Assembly (NCBI GenBank): GCA_003139995.1
Contig: PLIC01000084.1
Span: forward strand, 1 to 38,791
Direction of reading: 5' to 3'
Length of the DNA: 38,791 bases
DNA from: Candidatus Acidiflorens stordalenmirensis
GTDB taxonomy: Bacteria > Acidobacteriota > Terriglobia > Terriglobales > Acidobacteriaceae
Notes under the pieces: generated by a model
Databases searched by the model: none
Told to the model about the DNA's origin: nothing
The model's input: the letters and a program-made list of their open reading frames with translations, nothing else
Translations under genes and position numbers: made by a program
Shown here: positions 17,963 through 26,531 of the stretch, one piece after another
Numbering within the stretch: the stretch's first letter is position 1
Layout of the letters: each line of letters opens with the position of its first letter

Positions 17963-18206
17963 GTGTTCTCCGGCGCCATCAGTGTAGCGCGCCCGCATCC
18001 CCAGGGACCTGTCCTTTAGTGTAGTCGCCTGCGCCCGGCCCTTACGTTCGGTCCAATTACCTCCGTAATCGTGCATTAGGTCATTTTCCCGCATAGGCTT
18101 ATCGGCAGAACTCCACTATTAAGAGGAGGCTGTTATCGTCAGCGCCGCCAACACCGATGCCGGTCGCAGTGCGTCCGCTCGGTCTTTTCTCCACAGCCTC
18201 AATATT

Positions 18207-20864
18207 TTGATCAAGTACACACGGCTGTACGGAGTGAACCACAAGCGCACCGAGGGCCAGTTTCAGACCGCCTGGAGCGAGCTCCAGGCGGCGCTGCCCA
18301 AGAGCGGTGACGCTGGTTTTCTGCTCGGCGTCTCCGACAACAAACTTCTTCTCGATGGCATCCCGCTCGAAGCCGGACAGGCCGAGCGCAGCTTCGCGCA
18401 GTTGCTGACCGCCGCTGGGCTCTCGAGCATCCTGTTCTCCAACAAGGTCACGCTCGACGACTTTACCCGCCTGGTCCGCGCTTTTTCCATGGCTGGCTCC
18501 AAAGCGCAGGACTTCGCCAAGCAGATTAAGGAAACCATCGGCGATAACAAGGATTCCTCCATCCGCATCAATGAGGTCAAGTTCGTCGCCGCCGACCCTG
18601 CCACCGGCGAATATTCCATCGCCGCCCAACTCGCCGCCCAAGCCCTCGGCCCCGAATTCAAGCATTGGCTCAATGATCCTCAGAAACTTCTGCAGTTGAT
18701 CGCCGCCGCCCAGGGAGCGAGCAACAGCGGTTCGGGCACGCCCGGCGGCGCGCCCCTCGGCAGCGTCCCCACCACCCCTATTCCCGGCGGCACGGGCACG
18801 GGCCCCGGGGGATCATCGTCCGGCGGATCATCGGGCGGAACTTGGACCGGTGGCGTCGTTCCCTTACAGGAAGAGGAGGTCATCCAGACCATTCGCCTGC
18901 TCACGCATTTTGGCCAGACGATGCAGGATCCCAACGCTTCCCCGGAAAATCTCCAGGCCGAACTCGGCAGGGCTCCCGAAGGCGCCAAGGTCAATCTTGC
19001 CCAGTTGCTCGAAAGTCTGGCCGCGCAGGCTGCTCAGAACAACACCAGCGACACCAACGACACCCCGCTTCTGATGAAGGCCGCCGAAAGCATGGCCATC
19101 AAGTTCGCCCTCGACCGTTATCAGCGCGGCGAAGTCAAGGTCAACGCCGTCCACGACATGATGGAGCACATGAGCCGGCAGATGGACACGCTCCGCCAGA
19201 TCCTGCGCGTCCAGGAAGACAAGATGTCCAAGGCCGGCATCCTAGTTGAGTCCCACGCCGACATTCTCGACCGCATGTTCTGGGCTGAGATTCCCGAGGC
19301 CGGCAAGAAAAGCGTTCTGCTCTCCAGCGAAGCCGCCTGCGTGCCGCCCCGTAACGTTCGCCAGTTCGTCGAAATCCTTTTTGAGCGCGACGACAATGAG
19401 ATCGCCGCCAACATTCTCGCCAACTACTGCAGTGGCCTCGACGCCAAGGATGCCGAGCCCCGCCGCAAGACCGCTACGGGACTGGCTCAACTCGCCGACC
19501 TCTATGCCACCGCGCCAGAACAAGTCATGCCCAATGCCCTCGCCATGATCGGCGAGAAACTTGGCAAGGAAGGCGATGTCGAGATCCAGAGCCTGCTGGC
19601 CGCCGCCTTCGCGCGCTTCGGGCAGGAGGCCTGCGCCCGCAGAAAGTACAAAGCCGTCGCCGAACTCTGCGACTCGCTCGAAAGAGTAGCCCAACAACGG
19701 CCTGCCTTGGTGCAGGATCTCCGCTCCCGCGTCGGCATCGAAAATCGGCTGCCCGAGATGATCGAAGAAGCCATCGACGCCGATGAGGTGCCCGAGGATC
19801 TAATCAACGTCCTGCAGCAGCTTCCCAGAGATTCCGTCGAACACCTTGCCGACCGCTTCTTCCGCGCACAAAGACGCGTCGAGTGCGATCGCATTATCGA
19901 ACTCGCCGGCGAACTCGGACAACCCGCCATCGCCGATCTGCGCGACATTCTGCGCACCGGCCAGCCCCGCCAGGCTGCCTCCACCGTCGGCCTGTTGAGC
20001 CGCCTCGGCGTCACCGCGCTGCTGGAGTTGCTGCCCTCGCGCATGGGCGAGTTCAACCGCTTCTACCAGGACATCATCGTTCGCCAGATCGCCTACGGCG
20101 CCGCACCCGACCGCGGACGCACCCTGCTCGAACTGCTCGAACTACTCGACTCCCTCATCTTGCCCGAGGCCATCGACGAGATCGGCATGAGCCAGGACCG
20201 GAGCGCCAGTTCCAGCTTGATTGCGCTCGCCACTGCCGGTGAAGCTCGCAACCGTCCTCCCTTCGTGCAACTGAAAGCCATCGAGTCCCTCGGCCGTTTG
20301 CGCGAGGTCGAGGCCGTCCCGGTTCTCCGCAGCATCGTCGAAGACAAGAAACTTTTCGGCTACAGCCAGCACCGCGAATTGAGAATCGCCGCCATTCAGG
20401 CGCTCTCCAAGATCGATCCCCGCTACGGCACCCAGGCTCTCGCCGACAGCGGCCTCGAGGCCGGCGAACTCGCCATCGCTCCGCTCGATTCCGGCCCCGG
20501 ATGTCCCTGGGTCCGCCAGCGCCGCTACGAACGCATCATTTTGCCGCGCACTCTCTCCGCCACGCTTTCCAGTTCGTGGGGAAAGTCGAACATCGTCATG
20601 CGTGAGATGAGTCTGGGCGGCGGCATGGGCACGCGCAGCGACAATCTCCGCGTCGGCTCCGAAGCCCACGTCGAAATTTCCGTGGGCGTGAAAAAGATCC
20701 GCGGCGAGGTTCTGCTCCGCCGCGCCCGCGTCAATGAAATCGGGTTCGAGTTCGTTAGCATGGACCTCGACAGCCGCTACCGTCTCCGCCGCGTCCTGGT
20801 CGAAGCCCTGCAAAAAGTCCCCGACAACCGCGTCGCCAACTGGGACGGCGAACGAAGAACGTAG
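18207..20864 (+). CDS. Large helical-repeat protein with C-terminal PilZ-like domain
   Basis: 885 residues from TTG 18207, but the frame is open to the stop at 18120 and the upstream codons look coding. The best ribosome site, GAGGAGG at 18123-18129, precedes an ATC at 18135, so the true start may be there. An N-terminal region ('IKYTRLYGVNHKRTEGQF') is separated by a Gly/Ser/Pro-rich linker (about residues 172-215) from a long all-helical part with HEAT-like features (for example 'IADLRDILRTGQPRQAASTV', 'LKAIESLGRLREVEAVPVLR'). The end (about 770-875) resembles PilZ: 'REMSLGGGMG', 'EAHVEISVGVKKIRGEVLLR', 'IGFEFVSMD'. No signal peptide is seen. A cytoplasmic c-di-GMP-linked scaffold is a guess. 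The canonical PilZ arginine motif is not evident. Confidence 0.75.
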   Translation: MIKYTRLYGVNHKRTEGQFQTAWSELQAALPKSGDAGFLLGVSDNKLLLDGIPLEAGQAERSFAQLLTAAGLSSILFSNKVTLDDFTRLVRAFSMAGSKAQDFAKQIKETIGDNKDSSIRINEVKFVAADPATGEYSIAAQLAAQALGPEFKHWLNDPQKLLQLIAAAQGASNSGSGTPGGAPLGSVPTTPIPGGTGTGPGGSSSGGSSGGTWTGGVVPLQEEEVIQTIRLLTHFGQTMQDPNASPENLQAELGRAPEGAKVNLAQLLESLAAQAAQNNTSDTNDTPLLMKAAESMAIKFALDRYQRGEVKVNAVHDMMEHMSRQMDTLRQILRVQEDKMSKAGILVESHADILDRMFWAEIPEAGKKSVLLSSEAACVPPRNVRQFVEILFERDDNEIAANILANYCSGLDAKDAEPRRKTATGLAQLADLYATAPEQVMPNALAMIGEKLGKEGDVEIQSLLAAAFARFGQEACARRKYKAVAELCDSLERVAQQRPALVQDLRSRVGIENRLPEMIEEAIDADEVPEDLINVLQQLPRDSVEHLADRFFRAQRRVECDRIIELAGELGQPAIADLRDILRTGQPRQAASTVGLLSRLGVTALLELLPSRMGEFNRFYQDIIVRQIAYGAAPDRGRTLLELLELLDSLILPEAIDEIGMSQDRSASSSLIALATAGEARNRPPFVQLKAIESLGRLREVEAVPVLRSIVEDKKLFGYSQHRELRIAAIQALSKIDPRYGTQALADSGLEAGELAIAPLDSGPGCPWVRQRRYERIILPRTLSATLSSSWGKSNIVMREMSLGGGMGTRSDNLRVGSEAHVEISVGVKKIRGEVLLRRARVNEIGFEFVSMDLDSRYRLRRVLVEALQKVPDNRVANWDGERRT

Positions 20865-20914
20865 GGCCGGGTGCCCCGATAACTCTGGAGTCAGTCCACT
20901 CCACGAGAATCATC

Positions 20915-20940
20915 GTAGAGACGCGGCTTGCCGCGTCTGG
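20915..20940 (+). repeat. REP-like palindrome, family 1 (copy c)
   Basis: GTAGAGACGCGGCTTGCCGC followed by GTCTGG: a nearly intact copy in the gap between the PilZ-like gene and the atpE terminator. Confidence 0.75.
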
Positions 20941-20966
20941 ACCCCGCCGCGCTCACGCACCCGCGC

Positions 20967-20998
20967 AAAGAAAAGGCCCCTGCGCAAGCAGAGGCCTT
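20967..20998 (-). terminator. Intrinsic terminator at the end of the nuo-atp block
   Basis: On the minus strand AAGGCCTCTGC (20998-20988) pairs with GCAGGGGCCTT (20983-20973) around a TTGC loop with one mismatch, followed by a T-rich tail overlapping 20967-20974. It lies about 48 bp after atpE. The A-run on the other side may let it work for the plus strand too. Confidence 0.85.
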
Positions 20999-21045
20999 CT
21001 CGCAAACCAAACTCGACAAACCGAACCCGTAAACCACGAACTCGC

Positions 21046-21357
21046 TTACACAACCTTCACAAAGACAATTACCAGCACGTACAAAACCAGGGACTCGATG
21101 AAGGCGAGGCCAAGAATCAGCGCGACCATAATTCCAGGACGTGCCGCCGGATTGCGTCCCAGCGCTTCGCAGGCTGCTCCCGCCACTCTCGCCTGCCCCA
21201 GTGCCGCCAGCCCAGCCGCGAGTGCAAGCGCAAAACCGGAAGTCAGCGCCACCCAGTTCGTGGTCGCAACCGCTCCAGTCGTGCCCTGCGCAAACGCCGG
21301 CACCGCCATCACCGACGCCATCATCATCATAAACGTCAACATCACGAATTTCCGCAT
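21046..21357 (-). CDS. atpE: ATP synthase F0 subunit c, with leader peptide
   Basis: 103 residues: a signal-like leader (MRKFVMLTFMMMMASVMAVP, ending 'AFAQ') and then the two-helix hairpin of the c-ring subunit. Loop 'EALGRNPAA' matches the conserved polar loop that contacts F1. The ion-binding carboxylate is Glu88. Gln55 in the first helix, Ser89 next to the glutamate and Tyr93 match the ligand set of sodium-binding c-rings (Gln32, Glu65, Ser66, Tyr70 in Ilyobacter numbering), although the P/G four residues before the Gln is Ala here. Ion choice is therefore open. It is the last gene of the operon, before the terminator. Without the leader the length is about 79 residues, the usual size. Confidence 0.94.
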   Translation of the reverse strand: MRKFVMLTFMMMMASVMAVPAFAQGTTGAVATTNWVALTSGFALALAAGLAALGQARVAGAACEALGRNPAARPGIMVALILGLAFIESLVLYVLVIVFVKVV

Positions 21358-21441
21358 TGTGCTCTCCTTATATGAATTGCCGCCAGTGGGTGGTTGACGC
21401 CGCGCTTATGGAGCCGGTGCCCTCACGCTGGAGGCAGTTGT

Positions 21442-21503
21442 CAGTACCCAGTAGCCAGAAAAAACTGCCGCACTGGCAACTGGGTACTGGCTACTGGATA
21501 CTG
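21442..21503. repeat. Inverted repeat between atpB and atpE
   Basis: CAGTACCCAGTAGCCAG (21442-21458) and CTGGCTACTGGATACTG (21487-21503) pair over 17 bases with one mismatch. It starts immediately after atpB ends on the minus strand. It may tune the higher c-subunit expression that an ATP synthase needs (inference). Confidence 0.65.
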
Positions 21504-21508
21504 ATTCT

Positions 21509-22267
21509 CTAGTGTTCCTGCCCTGTCGCCTCACCCAAATACACGCAGGCCAGCAGCACAAAAACATACGTCTGAACTAACGACACGCCGATATGCAGTC
21601 CCTCGAACACCACCGGGATCCCCAACGGTATGAGCGAAAAGAACACCAGCGTGACCATCTCTCCGGCGAACATGTTGGCAAAAAGACGGATGGTCAGCGA
21701 CATGGCCCGGGCAATATGGCTAAACACCTCAAGCGGGAACATCAGGAAAGGCAAGAACACACGCAGCGCCAGAGGCACTTCCTTATCCCGCGGCCCGATG
21801 AAGCGTTTCAAATAGCCGATGGGTCCGTTCGTTCGCACTCCCTGATAGTGATAGTAGACCCACGTCAGCAGCGCGCATCCGAGCGGCACAATCGGCACCG
21901 TGGTGGGCGATTCCAGGCCCGGTACCAGACCGATCAGATTGCAGCTCAGGATGAACATGCCCAGCGTGACCAGGTAGGGTACGTACTTCGAGGAATGATG
22001 CCCGATCACCTCATCGGTCATGTCGGCGACAAAGCCGTGGATTACTTCCATCGTGTGTTGCAATCCACCCGGACGCTCCACCGAAAGCCGGGTGCGCACC
22101 GTGATGAAAAAGATCGTCAGCAGCATCACCACCAGAATTTCCATTGCAACCGTATTCGTGATCGGAGTCGCCGGATACTTCGGATGAATGTGCAGCTTCA
22201 GCAGCAACACCAGCACCGGCGCGCCAAACAGACGATTCAGGAGTGCAGTAAAAGCCAGTTGTTCCAT
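21509..22267 (-). CDS. atpB: ATP synthase F0 subunit a
   Basis: 252 residues with about five to six hydrophobic segments. The essential arginine is in 'SLTIRLFANMFAGEM' (Arg194), facing the c-ring glutamate. 'LSCNLIGLVPG' and the C-terminal 'VSLVQTYVFVLLACVYLGEA' are also characteristic. The subunit forms the ion half-channels of the membrane rotor complex. It lies between atpI and atpE in the order usual for F0 genes, but atpF and the F1 genes do not follow. Confidence 0.96.
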   Translation of the reverse strand: MEQLAFTALLNRLFGAPVLVLLLKLHIHPKYPATPITNTVAMEILVVMLLTIFFITVRTRLSVERPGGLQHTMEVIHGFVADMTDEVIGHHSSKYVPYLVTLGMFILSCNLIGLVPGLESPTTVPIVPLGCALLTWVYYHYQGVRTNGPIGYLKRFIGPRDKEVPLALRVFLPFLMFPLEVFSHIARAMSLTIRLFANMFAGEMVTLVFFSLIPLGIPVVFEGLHIGVSLVQTYVFVLLACVYLGEATGQEH

Positions 22268-22356
22268 TTTCAGACTTCGCGATTCTTTGGCTACGGTCCC
22301 TACTGCGGATTCATCGACAAACTAGAGTGTGTTCCCCGAACGCTTCCTTGAAGAGG

Positions 22357-22412
22357 AGCGGCTTCAGCCGCGCCGTTTCGACCTAAATGAGTCAGGGGCT
22401 TTAGCCCCGCCG
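22357..22412. repeat. Two palindromic repeats, family 2
   Basis: AGCGGCTTCAGCCGCGCC (22357-22374) and CAGGGGCTTTAGCCCCGCC (22394-22412). The second supplies the last codons and the TAA stop of the atpI gene. Confidence 0.6.
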
Positions 22413-22889
22413 GAAGGCCGCGTACCCCTCCCAAACTGCCTCGGCCATCAGGGCTGCCACCGGCACACACAAGCCCCACAAGAATCCCCGAAAAGCCAGT
22501 GGAGAACGCTTGAATATAGCATAGGCGGCGACCCCAACCAACCCGTAGCGCACCACGAAACGCAGGATGATCCGGCCGCCCTTTTCCCGGCTGTTCCGGT
22601 TGACGATGCGATCGGCCAGTCCCTCGACGCCGCGCGTCAGCGAGCGGAAATTGACGTAAGAAACCGCCACCCCAAAGGCAAACCCAATCGCTCCCGCCCA
22701 GCGGTAAAACCAAATCGCCGGCCCGATCAACAGAACGCCCGCCACCAGCATGTTGCGCAGCACGCGAGGAATGATGCGCTCATAGATCGAGAGTTCGTCG
22801 AATGTGCGCTCATGGATTGTGCGTTCATCAAGAGTCTCCGCCGGCAGAATTTCCGCGGGCCGGTCGAAATGCTCACGCTCGTTCATCAT
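22401..22889 (-). CDS. atpI: ATP synthase subunit I (AtpI-like)
   Basis: 162 residues: a charged N-terminal third with a degenerate repeat ('LDERTIHERTFDELSIYERI') and then four hydrophobic helices (from about residue 45), the layout of the ATP synthase I family. These proteins help to assemble the c-ring or insert F0 subunits. The start overlaps the stop of the atpZ-like gene by 4 bases (22886-22889), and it precedes atpB. The last residues 'FRRG' and the stop codon come from a palindromic repeat, so the natural C-terminus may have been altered. Confidence 0.75.
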   Translation of the reverse strand: MMNEREHFDRPAEILPAETLDERTIHERTFDELSIYERIIPRVLRNMLVAGVLLIGPAIWFYRWAGAIGFAFGVAVSYVNFRSLTRGVEGLADRIVNRNSREKGGRIILRFVVRYGLVGVAAYAIFKRSPLAFRGFLWGLCVPVAALMAEAVWEGYAAFRRG

Positions 22890-23134
22890 TTATCTTTGTA
22901 AGCGCCCATGGCCATGCGGATCATCTGCCAAAATCCCACCACCGCGCCAAACAACAGCCCGACCAGATAGAGCCACCGGGTATGCAGCCAGTAATCGCCC
23001 AGCTTCCCCAAAAAGTAACCCAACACAATCGCCGCCGGAATAATGAACCCAAGCTCGGAATAGCGAGCGGCCGAGACGAGAGGATCTTTCTTGTGTGAAG
23101 ACGTGTCAGATTCGAGATTAGGCTTCTCAGCCAT
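22886..23134 (-). CDS. AtpZ-like F0 accessory protein
   Basis: 82 residues: a polar head of about 25 residues, then two transmembrane helices ('LGFIIPAAIVLGYFLGKLGDYW' region and 'WLYLVGLLFGAVVGFWQMIRM'). This is the AtpZ/AtpI short family (PF09527), which sits before F0 genes and has been linked to c-ring assembly and cation transport. Its stop overlaps the atpI start as ATGA. It may be transcribed from nuoN across a 154-bp repeat-containing gap or from a promoter in that gap; neither is clear. Confidence 0.8.
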   Translation of the reverse strand: MAEKPNLESDTSSHKKDPLVSAARYSELGFIIPAAIVLGYFLGKLGDYWLHTRWLYLVGLLFGAVVGFWQMIRMAMGAYKDK

Positions 23135-23210
23135 CCGAAGGAATTCTAAATCATGCGGTCAGTTAGCAAGCGCCGCCTGGCCGGTCTCTTTATGAACAAC
23201 TCCATGATTT

Positions 23211-23242
23211 GTCATCCCGAGCGCAGCGAGGGATCTGCAGTT
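23211..23242. repeat. Dispersed repeat of the GTCATCCCGAGCG type
   Basis: GTCATCCCGAGCGCAGCGAG followed by GGATCTGCAGTT. Sequences of this form are familiar as intergenic repeats in many soil bacteria (recalled knowledge). It occupies the gap between atpZ and nuoN. Confidence 0.6.
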
Positions 23243-23260
23243 TGCGGAATTCCCAGCACC

Positions 23261-23288
23261 AGAAGCCAAGAGCTAAGAGCCAACAGCC
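23261..23288. repeat. Spacer repeat, family 3 (AGCTAAGAGCCAA type)
   Basis: Imperfect reiteration of AGCCAAGAGC/AGCTAAGAGC/CAACAGCC immediately after the nuoN stop (minus strand). The same words occur after nuoM and nuoL. Confidence 0.55.
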
Positions 23289-24800
23289 CTACCTGATCAT
23301 CGCCGCCACATGCGGCGATTGCGCAATCCCCAGCGACCAGTTGACGCTGCGAATAAAAGGTTCCGGATAAACTCCGATTACGATCGTCGCCAGCGCCGTT
23401 ACGCCCACCGCGCAACGCATTCCCAAACTGATTGGCAGCCGTCCGGTTTCCATCGGCGCGCGCATCAGCATGGCGTTCACAATCTTCAAGTAGTAATAAA
23501 GTCCGAACAGCGAGTAGAACACGCCGAGCGAGGCCAGTCCGTAATGTCCGCTTTCGATCAGGCTCAGAAAGATGTAATACTTGCCCAGGAACCCGGCGGC
23601 GGGCGGAATGCCGGCGAGTGAAAGCAGAAACAGCAGCATCAGCGCGGCTTCGACCGGCGCGCGCTTGTAGAGTCCGGCCATATCGTCGATCTCGTCGCCA
23701 ATCACGTTGCGCTGCCGCAACGACGTGATCACCGCGAACGCACCCAGATTCATGAACGTATAGACGAGCAAGTAGATCAGGATTCCCTTAAAGCCGTCGA
23801 AAAACGCGGGGCTGCCGGGCTGCGAAGTCCCCATGGCGACAAACGCCAGCAACATGTAGCCGACGTGCGCAATCGAGGAGTAAGCGAGCAGCCGTTTCGT
23901 GTTCGTCTGAGTGAGCGCGGCGAAGTTGGCGCCGGTCATCGTAGCAATGGCGACGACCACAATCACGGGCGTGTAAACGGAGCGGAGCGGAAACAACCCA
24001 AACAACAGTATGCGCAGCAGCATCGCCCAAGCCGCCGCTTTCACCGCCACCGACATGAAGCCGGTAATGCTGGTGGGCGCGCCTTCGTAAGCGTCCGGCG
24101 CCCACTGATGAAATGGAACCGCGGCGATCTTGAACAGCAATCCGACCATGGTCGTCAGCAGCGCGATCACCACGACCGGATTGTGCGGGCTCTGCGCCGA
24201 GACTGCGCGCGCAATGATCGCCAGATTGGTGCTGCCGGAAATTCCATAGAACAGCGAGAGGCCGTAGGCAAAAATGCCCGACGAAAATGCGCCGAGCAGC
24301 AGATACTTCAAGGCCGCTTCATTCGAGCGCCGGTCGCGCCGCAAGAAACCAACCAGCACGTAAGTGGAGATCGCCATCAACTCGAGCCCGATGAAGATCA
24401 GCACGATGTCGATTCCCGCCGCCATGCACATCATGCCCACCACGGAAAGCAGCAGCAGCGCATAGTATTCCCCGTGGTGCTCATCTTCCACATCGAGATA
24501 GTGCACCGACATCAGGATGGAGATGGCCGCTCCCGCCAGAAACAGATACCAGAAGTAAATGGCAAAGCGGTCGACCAATAACGAGTTATAGAACCCGAGC
24601 AAGCCCCTCGGCGGCATCGTCAACTGAATTTCCCATACGCACAACGCCGACATCAGCACGCCGGCAAAGGCGCCCACGGCGTTGATCCACTTCCATCCCC
24701 GCGGCACCATCAGGTCGATCAGCAGAATGCCGAGCGCAAAAATGGTGAGTTCCACCATCGGCAACATCAACCGGTAGTCGACTAGGTAGCGGCCTTGCAC
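23289..24800 (-). CDS. nuoN: NADH-quinone oxidoreductase subunit N
   Basis: 503 residues with about fourteen hydrophobic helices, one of the three Mrp-antiporter-like proton-pumping subunits of complex I. 'AAVPFHQWAPDAYEGAPTSITGFMSVAVKAAAW' region and 'TNTKRLLAYSSIAHVGYMLL' carry the conserved lysines of the antiporter fold. The listed start is a GTG directly abutting the nuoM stop, without a clear ribosome site; translation is probably coupled. It is the last nuo gene here. Confidence 0.96.
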   Translation of the reverse strand: MQGRYLVDYRLMLPMVELTIFALGILLIDLMVPRGWKWINAVGAFAGVLMSALCVWEIQLTMPPRGLLGFYNSLLVDRFAIYFWYLFLAGAAISILMSVHYLDVEDEHHGEYYALLLLSVVGMMCMAAGIDIVLIFIGLELMAISTYVLVGFLRRDRRSNEAALKYLLLGAFSSGIFAYGLSLFYGISGSTNLAIIARAVSAQSPHNPVVVIALLTTMVGLLFKIAAVPFHQWAPDAYEGAPTSITGFMSVAVKAAAWAMLLRILLFGLFPLRSVYTPVIVVVAIATMTGANFAALTQTNTKRLLAYSSIAHVGYMLLAFVAMGTSQPGSPAFFDGFKGILIYLLVYTFMNLGAFAVITSLRQRNVIGDEIDDMAGLYKRAPVEAALMLLFLLSLAGIPPAAGFLGKYYIFLSLIESGHYGLASLGVFYSLFGLYYYLKIVNAMLMRAPMETGRLPISLGMRCAVGVTALATIVIGVYPEPFIRSVNWSLGIAQSPHVAAMIR

Positions 24801-26462
24801 TTAGTTACTCGCTTTCGGCACGGTGGAGTTCGTTCCGGCGGCCTTCGGTCCGATGATTTTCGGTCCAACAGCTTTTGGTCCAACGACAGCCGCCGCCTGC
24901 GGCGCTGGCACGGGCGCAACCGGCGCATTCGCACTGGACTTATCATGAATCGTCTGCACAATCTGATTGACTGGTTGTTCGAGGATCTGGAAAAATGGCT
25001 TGGGATAAACGCCGATCCATAACGCCATAACGATCAGCGGCACAAACGTAAGAATTTCGCGTGGCGTCAGATCGTGCAGCTTCTCGTTCTTCGGATTCGT
25101 CACCGTTCCAAAGAAGACGCGCTGATAGAGCCAGAGCAAATAAGCCGCGGCCAGAACTATGCCCGGCGCCGCCCAAACTGCCCATCGCCAGTTCGCGGCA
25201 AATGTTCCTTGCAGGATCGTAACTTCGCCGATAAATCCATTAAGCCCCGGCAATCCCATCGACGAGAGAAACATGATCATGGTGATGGTCGCGTAGAGCG
25301 GCATCACGTTCGAGATGCCGCCATACTCCGCGATCTCACGAGTGTGCCGCCGCTCATACAAAATGCCGACGATCAAGAACAATGCGCCGGTCGATATGCC
25401 GTGATTGACCTGCTGCAGCACGGAGCCGGCCAATCCCAACGGAACCAGCACAAAGATCCCCAGCGTGCAGAACCCAAGATGGCTGACGGACGAGTACGCC
25501 ACCAGCTTCTTCATGTCCTTCTGCATGAGCGAAACCAGCGCGCCATAAATGATGCCCACCAGCGAGAGCCCGATCACCCAGCCGCGAATCGTCACATTCA
25601 AGAAGGTTGCGGGGCTGGTGAGGACCTGCGGAAAGAATGGCAGCGAGAAGCGCACGAATCCGTACGTTCCCATCTTCAGCAAAACGCCCGCCAGAATGAC
25701 CGAGCCGGCGGTGGGCGCTTCCACGTGCGCATCCGGCAGCCACGTGTGAAACGGAAACATCGGAACCTTGATGGCGAATCCAATGAAGAAAGCAACGAAG
25801 AGCCAGATGGCGTAATGGAAAGGAATCAGCGGCGCCGTTTGATAAAGCGCGGGAATATGGAACGTGAAAACACCAGTAACCGTGTGGTGATGGAAGTAGA
25901 GGAACAGGATGCCAAGCAACATCAGCACAGAGCCGAGCAGCGTGTACAGGAAGAACTTAATGGCGGCATAAAGTTTGTTCGGGCCGCCCCAGATGCCGAT
26001 CAGCAGATACATCGGCACCAGCATCGCTTCCCAGAAAACGAAGAAGAGGAAAAAATCGAGAGCCATGAAGACGCCGAGCATTCCAGTCTGCAACACCAGG
26101 AACCAGACGTAATATTCCTTCACCCGGATCTCGATGGCCGTCCACGAGGAGAGAATCGAGATCCATCCCAGCAGCGTGGTCAGCATGATCAGCAGAAAGG
26201 AAATGCCGTCAATGCCCAGGTTGTAACCCGCGCCAATCGAGGGGATCCAGTTATTGGCCGTGCCCTCGAGGAACTTGAAGCCCGGCTCGAAACGCAGCGC
26301 CCAGAACATCGGCACCAGCGGCAGCGAGATCAGAAACCCGCCAAGCGCAAAGATGTTCGCAATCCAGCGGATCGCGTCTTTGTTCTCCTTAGGGACGAAC
26401 AGGAGAATGAGCGCGCCCACAAGCGGCGTGAAGAGAATGATCGAAAGTATGTGACTCTGCAT
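24801..26462 (-). CDS. nuoM: NADH-quinone oxidoreductase subunit M
   Basis: 553 residues with about fourteen transmembrane helices. 'FPFHTWLPDAHVEAPTAGSV', 'MKKLVAYSSVSHLGFCTLG' and the proton-pathway Glu in 'FWEAMLVPMYLLIGIWGG' are typical of NuoM. After the last helix the protein has an unusual tail of about 45 residues rich in Ala, Pro and Val with three near-identical VGPK/IGPK units. The tail probably lies on the membrane surface; its role is unknown. The gene abuts nuoN and is separated from nuoL by a palindromic spacer. Confidence 0.96.
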   Translation of the reverse strand: MQSHILSIILFTPLVGALILLFVPKENKDAIRWIANIFALGGFLISLPLVPMFWALRFEPGFKFLEGTANNWIPSIGAGYNLGIDGISFLLIMLTTLLGWISILSSWTAIEIRVKEYYVWFLVLQTGMLGVFMALDFFLFFVFWEAMLVPMYLLIGIWGGPNKLYAAIKFFLYTLLGSVLMLLGILFLYFHHHTVTGVFTFHIPALYQTAPLIPFHYAIWLFVAFFIGFAIKVPMFPFHTWLPDAHVEAPTAGSVILAGVLLKMGTYGFVRFSLPFFPQVLTSPATFLNVTIRGWVIGLSLVGIIYGALVSLMQKDMKKLVAYSSVSHLGFCTLGIFVLVPLGLAGSVLQQVNHGISTGALFLIVGILYERRHTREIAEYGGISNVMPLYATITMIMFLSSMGLPGLNGFIGEVTILQGTFAANWRWAVWAAPGIVLAAAYLLWLYQRVFFGTVTNPKNEKLHDLTPREILTFVPLIVMALWIGVYPKPFFQILEQPVNQIVQTIHDKSSANAPVAPVPAPQAAAVVGPKAVGPKIIGPKAAGTNSTVPKASN

Positions 26463-26465
26463 AAG

Positions 26466-26525
26466 AGCTCTTAGCTGTTAGGTCTTGGCCTTTGGCTTTT
26501 AGCTAACAGCCAATAGCTAAGAGCT
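26466..26525. repeat. Spacer repeat, family 3, forming a nested hairpin
   Basis: AGCTCTTAGCT (26466-26476) pairs with AGCTAAGAGCT (26515-26525), and inside it GCTGTTAG pairs with CTAACAGC. It fills almost all of the gap between nuoL and nuoM. Confidence 0.75.
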
Positions 26526-26531
26526 GGCATT

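Noticed and set aside
20142-20813. Minus-strand open frame inside the PilZ-like gene
   Set aside because: No ribosome site and no recognisable motifs; the sense strand encodes a coherent protein across the whole stretch.
25074-26474. A 466-codon open frame antisense to nuoM
   Set aside because: Charged, His/Gln/Arg-rich product with no motifs; mirrors the hydrophobic codons of nuoM.
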